Below are positions 7,952 through 15,422 of a stretch of DNA of 19,086 nt, piece by piece (position 1 is the stretch's first letter; each line of letters begins with the position of its first letter). The notes under the pieces are model-generated. The model was not told the DNA's origin and made no database searches. It saw only the letters and a program-made list of their open reading frames with translations. The position numbers and the translations under genes are program-made. This stretch comes from VRUB01 sp046758085 (GTDB lineage Bacteria; Pseudomonadota; Gammaproteobacteria; Acidiferrobacterales; SPGG2): positions 1-19,086 of the forward strand of contig JBHHZP010000062.1 in the NCBI GenBank assembly GCA_046758085.1. Reading direction: 5' to 3'.

Positions 7952-8197
7952 TCTTCGTTCCCCGTTTTTTCTTTCACCTTATCGGCACTGGCCTCGCCGT
8001 GCCCGGCGCGATGTTTATTCGCCACAGTACGCATCGGCTGTAGTGCTGTTGACACGTCTGCCTGGGCCGACGCCCTTTAAATAGTGTAGCAAGCGGTTGT
8101 AACAGCGCCTTGGCTAAGGCCGGGGACCGGCTCGATCAGGGCTGCCCTGTCATCCTCGTGCACGAGAGCGATGACGCCTTATCCGTACGTACGCGGG

Positions 8198-8225
8198 TTG
8201 ACAAGCCGGATAAGATCCGTATAAG
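8198..8225 (+). promoter_or_regulatory. Strong sigma70-type promoter of ftsH with a dyad in the spacer
   Basis: TTGACA at 8198-8203 is a perfect -35 hexamer. TATAAG at 8220-8225 matches the -10 hexamer at five of six positions, and the spacing is 16 bases. Inside the spacer CGGAT (8207-8211) and ATCCG (8215-8219) form an exact inverted repeat around AAG, a natural place for a repressor or activator. Transcription would begin near 8232, giving a leader of about 160 bases before the ATG at 8394. Confidence 0.65.
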
Positions 8226-8376
8226 TGTCCAGATCGGCGCGCCGGTTATGAGGGTAGAGCCCGCGCCGAAGCGAGAGCACTTCCCAATTCCGGCGCCTGT
8301 GCATCGCAGGACACGCCCGACCCGAATAGCCGCAGGTGTGCAAGTAAGGCTGGCTTCAAAATCGGGGTGCGGCTTC

Positions 8377-8382
8377 AGGAGG
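8377..8382 (+). promoter_or_regulatory. Ribosome-binding site of ftsH
   Basis: AGGAGG lies 11 bases before ATG 8394. It decides the start: an upstream GTG at 8367 in the same frame would place this site inside the gene. Confidence 0.7.
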
Positions 8383-8393
8383 CCGCAGTACAG

Positions 8394-10232
8394 ATGGAAA
8401 AGAAAACACAGTTTAATGTCTGGTACATCATCCTGGCGTTATTCGCGATCCTGCTGTTTCAGAATTGGTGGGCGGCGAGCCGCCAGATAGAGGTCATCCC
8501 TTACAGCCAGTTCGAGGAGCTTCTCGAGGCAGGGAAGATCGAAGAAGTCTACGTTCGCCAGGACCGACTTGAGGGTAAGTTCAAGGAGCCATCGGCAGAG
8601 GGGCGGCAGCGGTTTGTGACCACGCGCGTCGACCCTGCGCTGGCGGATCGTTTAAGCCAGTACGACGTGAAGTTTGGTGGAGTCATCGAAAGCACATTTT
8701 TGCGAGACCTGCTTTCGTGGGTGCTGCCGGTGTTGTTTTTCTTCGGTCTGTGGATGTTCCTTTTTCGCCGTGTGGCCGAAAAGCAAGGTTTTGGCGGGCT
8801 CATGACCGTGGGCAAGAGCAAGGCCAAGGTTTACGTTGAAAAGGACACCAAGGTTACCTTCGAGGATGTGGCGGGTGTCGACGAGGCCAAGGAGGAGCTC
8901 CAAGAAATTGTGGAGTTTCTCCGACAGCCGAAGGATTACGGGCGTCTCGGCGCGCACGTACCAAAGGGCGTACTACTCGTCGGCCCGCCGGGCACCGGCA
9001 AGACGCTGTTAGCACGCGCCGTAGCGGGCGAGGCCGGTGTCCCGTTCTTCTCCATCAGCGGCTCTGAGTTCGTGGAAATGTTCGTCGGCGTGGGGGCCGC
9101 GCGCGTGCGCGACCTTTTCGAGCAAGCAAGGAAGGCGGCACCGTGCATCATCTTTATCGACGAGCTCGACGCGTTGGGCCGTGCCCGCGCGGTCGGCCCG
9201 CTTTCCGGGGGTCATGACGAGAAGGAGCAGACACTAAACCAGTTGCTCACCGAGCTTGACGGTTTTGATCCGCAGCAAGGCATTGTTTTGCTGGCCGCCA
9301 CCAATCGACCCGAGATTCTCGATCCGGCGTTGTTACGCGCAGGACGTTTCGATCGCCAGGTGCTGGTCGATCGGCCGGACAAGATCGGTCGTGCCGCCAT
9401 TCTCAAAGTACATATGAAACAAGTTCAGCTCGCGCGCGATGTCGAGCCCGACAAGATCGCCGCGCTGACACCCGGGTTTTCTGGCGCCGATCTGGCGAAC
9501 CTGGTCAATGAGGCCGCACTGCTGGCCACGCGCCGCAAGCGGGATGCCGTCACCATGGACGATTTTACCGCCGCTATTGAGCGGATCGTGGCTGGCCTGG
9601 AGAAAAAAAATCGCCTGCTCAATCCGCATGAGCGCGAGGTCGTCGCCTACCACGAGATGGGCCATGCGCTGGTGGCCATGGCGCTGCCCGGCATGGATCC
9701 GGTGCACAAGATCTCGATTATCCCCCGGGGTGTGGGCGCGCTCGGCTACACGATCCAGCGCCCCACCGAGGACCGTTTCTTGATGACGCGCGAGGAGTTG
9801 GAGAACAAGATGGCTGTATTGCTTGGTGGGCGTGCTGCCGAGGCCATCGTATTCGGCGAGATCTCCACCGGCGCCGCGGACGATCTGGACAAGGCGACGG
9901 ACATCGCGCGCAACATGGTGACGCGTTTTGGCATGGCGGAAAAGCTCGGACAGATGACCTACGAGGAGCAGCCGCAGGCTTTCCTCGGCGAGGCGGCGCT
10001 GGTGGGCGCGCGGCGCCGTAACTACAGCGAAGAGACGGCGCGCGAAATCGACTGCGCCATACGCGAGCTTACCGACCGCGCACGGGAAAAAGCGACGCAG
10101 ATTCTCAATACCTACCGCAAGCAACTGAACGACGGCGCCAAGCGGCTGCTGGAGAAGGAAACCCTGCACGAAAACGAGCTTCCCCGGCTGGAATCGAAAA
10201 GAGAAAAGAAGAAAGCAGAAGCGATTAGTTGA
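8394..10232 (+). CDS. ftsH: ATP-dependent zinc metalloprotease FtsH
   Basis: A 612-residue inner-membrane AAA+ protease that unfolds and degrades membrane and short-lived cytoplasmic proteins as a hexamer. TM1 is at about 9-26, a periplasmic domain with SQFEELLEAGKIEEV follows, and TM2 is at about 105-125. The AAA module (about 150-400) has Walker A GPPGTGKT (197-204), Walker B IIFIDE (252-257), the pore loop MFVG, and the second region of homology with arginine fingers in LLRAGRFDR. The protease domain has the zinc site HEMGH (420-424), with the third ligand Asp497 in TGAADDLDKAT. The basic C-terminus is KREKKKAEAIS. All key residues are intact. The usual neighbours of the housekeeping copy (rlmE before, folP after) are absent, so this is probably a second, accessory FtsH, possibly stress related; that is inference from context. 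It has its own promoter. Confidence 0.97.
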   Translation: MEKKTQFNVWYIILALFAILLFQNWWAASRQIEVIPYSQFEELLEAGKIEEVYVRQDRLEGKFKEPSAEGRQRFVTTRVDPALADRLSQYDVKFGGVIESTFLRDLLSWVLPVLFFFGLWMFLFRRVAEKQGFGGLMTVGKSKAKVYVEKDTKVTFEDVAGVDEAKEELQEIVEFLRQPKDYGRLGAHVPKGVLLVGPPGTGKTLLARAVAGEAGVPFFSISGSEFVEMFVGVGAARVRDLFEQARKAAPCIIFIDELDALGRARAVGPLSGGHDEKEQTLNQLLTELDGFDPQQGIVLLAATNRPEILDPALLRAGRFDRQVLVDRPDKIGRAAILKVHMKQVQLARDVEPDKIAALTPGFSGADLANLVNEAALLATRRKRDAVTMDDFTAAIERIVAGLEKKNRLLNPHEREVVAYHEMGHALVAMALPGMDPVHKISIIPRGVGALGYTIQRPTEDRFLMTREELENKMAVLLGGRAAEAIVFGEISTGAADDLDKATDIARNMVTRFGMAEKLGQMTYEEQPQAFLGEAALVGARRRNYSEETAREIDCAIRELTDRAREKATQILNTYRKQLNDGAKRLLEKETLHENELPRLESKREKKKAEAIS

Positions 10233-10266
10233 TAACAAGTTCGGCGCGCACGATGTTGGACAGGCA

Positions 10267-10291
10267 AAGGCATGCGGTGCCGCCGTGCCTT
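10267..10291. terminator. Hairpin between convergent ftsH and a small membrane gene
   Basis: AAGGCA (10267-10272) and TGCCTT (10286-10291) are exact inverted copies, and the interior CGG and CCG can add pairs. It sits between the two facing stop codons and could act on both strands, though neither side has a strong T-run. Confidence 0.4.
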
Positions 10292-10428
10292 CAGTTGCCC
10301 ATATCGCGGCGCTCGAGCCTGGCGATAAGAGTTGCCCCGGCGAGGCCTGAAACGAGGCCGCTGCCGGCAATCAACCAGGCTGGCCAGTCGAGGTCGTGGG
10401 CCAGCACGGCACCGAGCCAGAACATCAT
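10291..10428 (-). CDS. Tiny two-helix membrane protein
   Basis: A 45-residue frame beginning MMFWLGAVLAHDLDWPAW and continuing LIAGSGLVSGLAGATLIARL, then ERRDMGN and a stop. It predicts two short membrane helices joined by an Asp/Trp/Pro turn with a charged cytoplasmic tail. GGGAGCGGGGC at 10436-10446 (minus strand) offers a ribosome-binding site about eight bases from ATG 10426-10428. Upstream in the same frame an ATG at 10482 begins MFRGGNLL, then an amber stop (10456-10458), then PVVGSGAFF leading into this protein. The gene may once have been 63 codons long and been broken by the stop, restarting internally. Convergent with ftsH, with a hairpin between them; too short for family assignment. 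Confidence 0.5.
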   Translation of the reverse strand: MMFWLGAVLAHDLDWPAWLIAGSGLVSGLAGATLIARLERRDMGN

Positions 10429-10718
10429 GAAGAATGCCCCGCTCCCGACGACCGGCTAGAGTAGGTTGCCACCTCTGAACATCACCGCGTTTTTCGCAAG
10501 AGCAAGAGTGGGGAGCTGTACCCAGCAATGCGGCATTGTGACCTTGCTCACGCATAAACGCCGATCCTGTACCAGGACAGGGGTGGCGGCCAAGTTGGGT
10601 GCGTGCCATTGTCAGGCGGGTGGCGTGCGGAGCCAACGAACGCTTGTAAGAGCCTGATGAAGGACGTTTGTGTTATTCTGATAGCGCCGGTTCATTTTTG
10701 TAGTATGGAATAAATTTT

Positions 10719-11894
10719 ATGAGCGACACCCCGCTCGCCACCGATAGCGAGCTCCATACCGAGTTGCGCGTGGCGATCCGAAACCTGTGCCGCCGGTTTC
10801 CCGACGAGTATTGGCGAACGGTCGATAAGAACCGTGAGTATCCGGAGGCGTTCGTGAAGGCCCTGACTGACGCCGGGTGGCTGGCCGCCTTGATTCCGGA
10901 GGACTATGGCGGTTCGGGTCTGGGTATTACGGAGGCCTCGATCATCCTCGAGGAGGTCAATCGCTGTGGCGGCAATGCGGGCGCATGCCACGCCCAGATG
11001 TACATCATGGGGACGCTGCTGCGCCACGGCTCCGACGAGCAGAAGCGGCAATACCTTCCGCGAATCGCCAGCGGCGAACTGCGGCTACAGGCCTTCGGCG
11101 TGACCGAGCCCAGCACGGGGTCCGATACCACCAAGCTTAAGACCACCGCCGTGCGCCGTGAAGATCACTTCGTCGTTAATGGTCAGAAAGTATTTACCTC
11201 GCGAGTGGAGCAGTCGGACTTTATGCTACTACTTGCACGCACAACACCGCTGGACCAGGTCAAGAAGAAATCGGAGGGGCTGTCCGTGTTTCTGCTGGAC
11301 CTGCAAGACGCCAGGGCCCAGGGGCTTACGGTGACGCCGATCGAGACCATGATGAACCATTCGACCAATCAGGTCTTTTTTGATGACCTCAAAGTGCCGG
11401 CGGAGAACCTGGTCGGGGAGGAGGGCAAAGGGTTTCGCTATATTCTGGACGGGTTAAATGCCGAGCGTATCCTGATTGCAGGGGAGTGTGAGGGTGACGG
11501 CTTCTGGTTTGTGGAGCGAGCGTGCGCCTACGCCAAAGACCGGATCGTGTTCGATCGGCCGATCGGCCAGAATCAGGGAATTCAATTTCCGATTGCACGT
11601 GCCTACGTCAACCTCGAGGCCGCTAATCTGATGCGGTTTCGCGCGGCCGAGCTGTTTGACAGTAATCAACCGTGCGGTGCGCAAGCGAATATGGCCAAGC
11701 TACTGGCCGCCGACGCTTCTTGGGAAGCTGCTAACGTGGCCGTTCAAACGCACGGTGGCTACGGATTTGCTACTGAGTATGATGTCGAACGCAAGTTTCG
11801 CGAAACGCGACTGTACCAGGTGGCGCCGATCTCAACTAACCTGATATTGGCTTACATTGCGCAGCATGTCCTGGGGTTGCCGAGATCTTATTGA
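10719..11894 (+). CDS. Acyl-CoA dehydrogenase
   Basis: A 391-residue FAD-dependent acyl-CoA dehydrogenase of standard length, catalysing alpha,beta-desaturation of an acyl-CoA and passing electrons to electron-transfer flavoprotein. The helical N-terminal domain has IPEDYGGSGLGITEASIILE; the FAD/substrate signature FGVTEPSTGSDTTKLKT is at 126-142; the middle beta-domain has VVNGQKVFTS; and the C-terminal domain has QTHGGYGFATEYDVERKFRE. The usual C-terminal base (EGT motif) is missing, as the protein reads LYQVAPISTN there. Glu249 in LNAERILIAG lies where isovaleryl-CoA and long-chain dehydrogenases place their catalytic Glu, so that residue is the likely base. The substrate is therefore probably branched or longer-chain, but this is inference. 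ATG 10719 has a GGA about ten bases upstream. No other beta-oxidation or ETF genes are adjacent, and the preceding 290 bases show no gene apart from the remnant at 10429-10482. Confidence 0.93.
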   Translation: MSDTPLATDSELHTELRVAIRNLCRRFPDEYWRTVDKNREYPEAFVKALTDAGWLAALIPEDYGGSGLGITEASIILEEVNRCGGNAGACHAQMYIMGTLLRHGSDEQKRQYLPRIASGELRLQAFGVTEPSTGSDTTKLKTTAVRREDHFVVNGQKVFTSRVEQSDFMLLLARTTPLDQVKKKSEGLSVFLLDLQDARAQGLTVTPIETMMNHSTNQVFFDDLKVPAENLVGEEGKGFRYILDGLNAERILIAGECEGDGFWFVERACAYAKDRIVFDRPIGQNQGIQFPIARAYVNLEAANLMRFRAAELFDSNQPCGAQANMAKLLAADASWEAANVAVQTHGGYGFATEYDVERKFRETRLYQVAPISTNLILAYIAQHVLGLPRSY

Positions 11895-11929
11895 GGAGTG
11901 CCGCTGGATAGCAGTCCATGCGACTCGCA

Positions 11930-13261
11930 TCAGCGCGAGCGTGGCTTACCGCGCAAGCCAAAGTCCGAGCTTAACGGATCGGCACCCAGCGCATGACGCC
12001 GTACCCAATCCAAGGCGACTTGCGAGGTCAGGATTTTCACCCAATCGCGGGTTCCCCACAGATGGTACAAGCGTGACTGCACCTTGGTACGCCCCAGATT
12101 ATCGCCTGCCAGCGCGATGGCCACGGTACCGACGGGTTTCTCGGGGGTTCCCCCAGCCGGACCGGCGATACCCGTCGTCGCAACACCGAGGTCCGCGCCC
12201 GTCAGTGTTCGTACACCCATCGCCATTTCGCGCGCCGTCTCTGCGCTTACCGCCCCATAGGTTGCCAGTGTGGCGTGACTGACACCGAGGACGTTTTCTT
12301 TCACATCGTTGCTGTAGGCAATGACACCGCCCGCGTAATAGACACTGCTCCCAGGTATATTCGTGATCCGGTGCCCAATCAAGCCCCCGCTGCAAGATTC
12401 TGCGGCAGCCAGGCTCAGGCCCTTCTGTCGAAGTAGTTGGCCCACCACCTCTTCCATCGTAACCTCGCCTTCCGCAATCAGGGCACTGCCTAAGCGCTTT
12501 CGTACGACCTGCGAAATATCGTCCAGCTTGCGTTGCGACTCGGCCCTGTCGCCCGCGACCATCACACGCACCGAGACCTGCGGGAAACTCGCACGGAATG
12601 ATAGCCGTGCTTCATTTGGATCAATCACGCCCACGAGGGCTTCGTCCAGCGCTGACTCGCTCATACCAAAAGTCTGGAAGGTACGCGACACGAACACCGT
12701 CCCGTCGCCGGTTTGTTGCGCAAGCCACGGAATCACCTCCCCATCAAGCATCGCCTTCATCTCGCGCGGCACGCCAGGAAGCACGATGGCTGTGGGTCGG
12801 CGCTTGTCCTGGGGGATGACCAGCCGGTAGCCCGCCGCCGTCCCGAGCCGGTTCGGAATGATCTCGGCGCCAAATGGAAAACTCGCCTGTTTCAGGTTGT
12901 TCTGCGACATAGGTCGGCCATGACTTTTGAAGTACAGTCTGATGCGCTGTGCTTCGCGCTCGTCCAGGCGAAGCTCGAGGCCGGCAACGTGAGCCAACGT
13001 TTCGGTCGTAAGATCGTCGGCGGTCGGCCCCAGGCCGCCGGTGGAGATCACAAAATCGGCCTTGGAAAGTGCATGGCGCCAGGCCCACTCGATGCGATCC
13101 GGATAATCACCGACTACCGTAACGGAGTAAACCTCGATCCCGATTGCCGCCAGACGGTCGGCGATGTAAGCGGCATTGGTATCGACGGTGCGACCTTGCA
13201 CCAGCTCATCTCCGGTCGAAATGATGGCAGTGCTTCTGCCTTGTGCGTTAATTGAGTCCAT
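11930..13261 (-). CDS. cinA: CinA family protein: MoCF-like domain plus nicotinamide-nucleotide amidase
   Basis: A 443-residue full-length CinA. The N-terminal half (about 10-180) is a COG1058/MoCF-like domain with STGDELVQGRTVDTNA and STGGLGPTADDLT (73-85); in characterised relatives it acts as an ADP-ribose or NAD-derivative pyrophosphatase. The C-terminal half (about 270-425) is the PncC amidase that deamidates NMN to nicotinate mononucleotide in pyridine-nucleotide recycling. Its motif AESCSGG (287-293) has Ser in place of the more usual Thr at the sixth residue... that is, CSGG rather than CTGG. TGIAGPAGGTPEKPVGTV (363-380) is intact. A tail of about 20 residues rich in Arg and Ser follows. 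No Shine-Dalgarno is visible before ATG 13261. It is probably cotranscribed with the duplicated-domain gene 71 bases upstream, and is convergent with the acyl-CoA dehydrogenase gene, leaving 35 bases between them. Confidence 0.93.
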   Translation of the reverse strand: MDSINAQGRSTAIISTGDELVQGRTVDTNAAYIADRLAAIGIEVYSVTVVGDYPDRIEWAWRHALSKADFVISTGGLGPTADDLTTETLAHVAGLELRLDEREAQRIRLYFKSHGRPMSQNNLKQASFPFGAEIIPNRLGTAAGYRLVIPQDKRRPTAIVLPGVPREMKAMLDGEVIPWLAQQTGDGTVFVSRTFQTFGMSESALDEALVGVIDPNEARLSFRASFPQVSVRVMVAGDRAESQRKLDDISQVVRKRLGSALIAEGEVTMEEVVGQLLRQKGLSLAAAESCSGGLIGHRITNIPGSSVYYAGGVIAYSNDVKENVLGVSHATLATYGAVSAETAREMAMGVRTLTGADLGVATTGIAGPAGGTPEKPVGTVAIALAGDNLGRTKVQSRLYHLWGTRDWVKILTSQVALDWVRRHALGADPLSSDFGLRGKPRSR

Positions 13262-13332
13262 GGTTCTACAGTGATGGTCTGAGGGACCGATGCGTCGGTA
13301 AGCTTGTTGCGGCGCGCGCGGGCCGACCCCAA

Positions 13333-13809
13333 CTACTTGACTGCCGATACGCCAGTGAGCTCTTGTATGCTCTGAACAAAGCGACGATGCACCAGCGTTA
13401 CCCGCTGTTCACCAATGACCGGAATAAAACTCGGTGCCTCGTTCAGGTAATCGAGCAACCTAGTACGCTCCTCGGGCATGAGATAACGTACCCAGCCTTC
13501 CACGGTATCGCCATGGGCTAGCACAATCCGCACCTTCTGCTCACGCGCAAAGTCGCTCTCGATGCCCTCTGTCTGCTGCTGACCGGACGCGAGCTCTACG
13601 GTCACGATCCAGGATTTGTTGAGCAGAGTCTCGTAGCGGCCTGCAAGCGGCAGAAACTCCTCCGAGGCATCATTCAGCCGATCAAGCAATCGCCCGGGGT
13701 TGCCATCGAGGCCCGTTGCGGGGGCATAGAAACCACCCTCCAATTTCTGCCCATCCGCGAGCAACACGCGCACCGGTACCATGCGCTGCGGTGTGCGAAA
13801 AATCTCCAT
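13333..13809 (-). CDS. Unknown protein made of two copies of one small domain
   Basis: A 158-residue cytoplasmic protein with no signal peptide. Residues 13-71 and 93-150 are clearly related to each other. VRVLLADGQKLEGGF aligns with VRIVLAHGDTVEGWV; RLLDRLNDASEEFLPLAG aligns with RLLDYLNEAPSFIPVIG; and each copy ends in a beta strand (SWIVTVEL and RFVQSIQEL). The shape suggests a beta-hairpin, one helix and a closing strand, repeated. I do not recognise the family. A GAGG about six bases before ATG 13809 supports the start. It precedes cinA on the same strand with a 71-base gap, so the two are probably one operon, but no functional link can be read from the sequence. Confidence 0.7.
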   Translation of the reverse strand: MEIFRTPQRMVPVRVLLADGQKLEGGFYAPATGLDGNPGRLLDRLNDASEEFLPLAGRYETLLNKSWIVTVELASGQQQTEGIESDFAREQKVRIVLAHGDTVEGWVRYLMPEERTRLLDYLNEAPSFIPVIGEQRVTLVHRRFVQSIQELTGVSAVK

Positions 13810-13977
13810 CGCGCCTCAGCTAACAATTAGTGCTGGCTTCCATATAGTGCCTGCAGTCTAACATGTAGCTACACAGTGTTGAATGGCCGGTTAGCGGGTT
13901 ACGGCATCGGCCTTGGACGATGAGCCCATACGGTGCGGGACGGAGATCGGGTATCCGGAGAGCTGTGCGCTCCCGAG

Positions 13978-14727
13978 TTAATGATTTGGCGTGAGTTTTG
14001 CCTGCACGGTGGCGAGTAATATTGGACAGCAGCCGGGGGCATGCCAGGTGAGTTTACCGAGCGAGTTGCCGCTTACAATTATCTTGACCGCTGATCCATG
14101 TTCCGGGCAGCGACTTGCCCCTACGCGTTGCTTGATTGACTGTTCGATTGTTTGCAGCACCGATTGTCCAAGTGCGTGGTCGACATCACGCGGTTTTATC
14201 GGCTGTCCGCGGATCTCGAACTCGATGTCAAAAACGGGTTGACCACAGGACCCTGACTCAAATGTTTTGAAGGCTTCGTAGAAGCGCACCCCCTCGGGAA
14301 CCTCGTGATGCAGGGTAAAGTCAAGTAGCGCTTCGTCCGGCGTCATAACTTCATCGAGGTACAGTAGATTGAGCTGGTCCCCGGAGTCTCGCTTTCCTGA
14401 TCTAGCCGGATCAAGTGCCCCAACATACTCATTGATCGTACTTTCGTAGTGTGCCACCAACCGTAGGTCGGCGGATTGTTTGTGTTTTTCCTCCGACAAC
14501 AGCTTCATGATTTCCTGGTAATGCTTCGACTGTTCGGTAGCAGCATTCGAGCGCAGCCGCCCTAAGAGTTCGTTTACACGAAGTCTTAGTGCATCATTGG
14601 ACAGTGCGGTGCACACATCCTCCAGTTCAGTGATCTGTTCTTCAATCTCTGATTCGACAGGCAAGGCCTTACAGGCGTTTTCCGACGCCTTGATAGTCGC
14701 TGCAATCTGGGACAATTTTGCTTCCAT
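13978..14727 (-). CDS. Unknown cytoplasmic protein with a Cys/His-rich C-terminus
   Basis: A 249-residue protein I cannot place. Residues 1-100 are largely helical and charged, with coiled-coil-like runs (ITELEDVCTALSNDALRLRV, EIMKLLSEEKHKQSADL). Residues 115-200 look mixed alpha/beta (LLYLDEVMTPDEALLDFTLH, FDIEFEIRGQPIKPRDVDHA). The end has CPEHG (207-211), VKIIVSGNSLGKLTWH and GCCPIL (Cys233-Cys234). Cys207, His210 and the Cys pair could bind a metal, which is inference. ATG 14727 is chosen for a GGAAG six bases upstream. The frame stays open to an ATG at 14967, and a GTG at 14898 with GGGAGG nearby would add a hydrophobic segment VYVFTDLVALFTSVAATYAV, making it membrane anchored; this alternative is open. 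Divergent from the zinc-ribbon gene. Confidence 0.65.
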   Translation of the reverse strand: MEAKLSQIAATIKASENACKALPVESEIEEQITELEDVCTALSNDALRLRVNELLGRLRSNAATEQSKHYQEIMKLLSEEKHKQSADLRLVAHYESTINEYVGALDPARSGKRDSGDQLNLLYLDEVMTPDEALLDFTLHHEVPEGVRFYEAFKTFESGSCGQPVFDIEFEIRGQPIKPRDVDHALGQSVLQTIEQSIKQRVGASRCPEHGSAVKIIVSGNSLGKLTWHAPGCCPILLATVQAKLTPNH

Positions 14728-14985
14728 ATGTGTGCTTCCGCTAACTGTGTAAACTGCTGGGTTTGGCTCACCAGACCGAGACCGGGGCCCGGAGGGCGAC
14801 TGTGGCCAGCACGAGGTCACGTAACGCCAGGCACGCACAACAGCGTAGGTGGCGGCTACGGAGGTAAAAAGTGCGACTAAGTCGGTAAAAACGTACACGG
14901 CCGGGCCCTGCCTCCCTTTGCCCCGGGTTTCCAAACGAACGACCCGTTTAACTTGGACGAGGCACATTCCGTGCCAATAACTCAG

Positions 14986-15002
14986 ACGTTACGAAAACGT
15001 TA
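14986..15002. promoter_or_regulatory. Direct repeat with 11-base period
   Basis: ACGTTA occurs at 14986-14991 and again at 14997-15002, one helical turn apart. Direct hexamer repeats with this period are typical of OmpR/PhoB-type regulator sites. Two copies alone are weak evidence. Confidence 0.25.
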
Positions 15003-15021
15003 AAACTCAGCACTTTAGAAC

Positions 15022-15076
15022 CCCACGCAACTCGTGGGCTGCCGCCCTGAGGTGCGCCGGTGTGCCGGTGGGCGGC
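15022..15076. repeat. Two adjacent hairpin-forming inverted repeats
   Basis: CCCACG (15022-15027) pairs with CGTGGG (15033-15038) around a five-base loop. Immediately after, GCCGCCC (15041-15047) pairs with GGGCGGC (15070-15076). No T-run follows on either strand. Confidence 0.4.
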
Positions 15077-15294
15077 CGGCCCGAAGGCGCTGCAGTGGGT
15101 CCTGCGTTTTGCCCGACTGTTGCCGTGTGCTGTTTAAGCGGTGCTGAGTGCGACCGCTTGTCCGGGGAAATCTGGCGATCGTCTGAAGTCCCTGTCGTAC
15201 ACCGGCTGTCATATGCAATAGTTTCTACAGAGAACGATTACCTATGGATGGGATGTTCATGGAGGACAGCAGGCCGTGGAGGATTGCCTGGTCA

Positions 15295-15349
15295 AGCCAC
15301 CCGGGACGGGTGTTTCCCGAATTCAAGGCGCCCCGCCCTCCGGGTGGTT
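15295..15349 (+). promoter_or_regulatory. Foldable leader segment upstream of the zinc-ribbon gene
   Basis: CCACCCGG (15297-15304) is an exact inverted copy of CCGGGTGG (15340-15347), extendable by two pairs. Enclosed are CGGG-TGTTT-CCCG (15307-15319) and GGCG-CCC-CGCC (15327-15337), giving a three-way-junction outline. CACCCG (15298-15303) can instead pair with CGGGTG at 15307-15312, an exclusive alternative. This may be an RNA control element or GC-rich chance. Confidence 0.3.
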
Positions 15350-15422
15350 CTTGCGTGAGCCCCCCCTACTTCCCACCTCGGCAATAGCTACTTAACTGGT
15401 ATCTGCGCAGGCGAGGTCATAC

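Larger units (their letters stand above)
7952..8393. other. Divergent control region between the PagL-like gene and ftsH
   Basis: No gene is called here. A 126-codon plus frame from 8110 runs into ftsH in another frame and has no motif. The region holds the ftsH promoter (8198-8225), a small hairpin CAGGG-CTG-CCCTG at 8137-8149, a 12-base perfect palindrome at 8155-8166 (CTCGTGCACGAG) and a 10-base one at 8184-8193 (CGTACGTACG). Palindromes of this length are expected a few times by chance in 19 kb, so only their clustering beside the promoter makes them worth noting. Confidence 0.5.
14728..15422. other. Long divergent intergenic region with several inverted repeats
   Basis: About 700 bases (455 if the minus-strand gene starts at 14967) separate two divergent genes of unknown function. 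No coding frame here is convincing. It holds a direct repeat ACGTTA (14986-15002), two adjacent hairpins (15022-15038, 15041-15076) and a larger foldable segment before the zinc-ribbon gene (15295-15349). No clear sigma70 hexamer pair was found for either gene. Confidence 0.5.

Noticed and set aside
8049..8083. TTGACA (8049-8054) with TAAATA (8078-8083) as a second ftsH promoter
   Set aside because: The spacing is 23 bases, too long for sigma70; the pair at 8198-8225 is far better.
8110..8490. A 126-codon plus frame upstream of and into ftsH
   Set aside because: It overlaps the ftsH start in another frame, covers the ftsH promoter and leader, and shows no domain.
9333..10370. A 345-codon open frame antisense to ftsH
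   Set aside because: It mirrors the codon pattern of the unmistakable ftsH gene and has no recognisable domain; long antisense frames are common opposite GC-rich genes.
11918..11930. Small hairpin ATGCG-ACT-CGCAT between the convergent dehydrogenase and cinA genes
   Set aside because: Only five pairs, no T-run on either strand, and it overlaps the cinA stop codon; not enough for a terminator call.
13864..13873. Perfect 10-base palindrome TGTAGCTACA between two minus-strand genes
   Set aside because: About twenty such palindromes are expected by chance in a window this long and nothing else marks it as a site.
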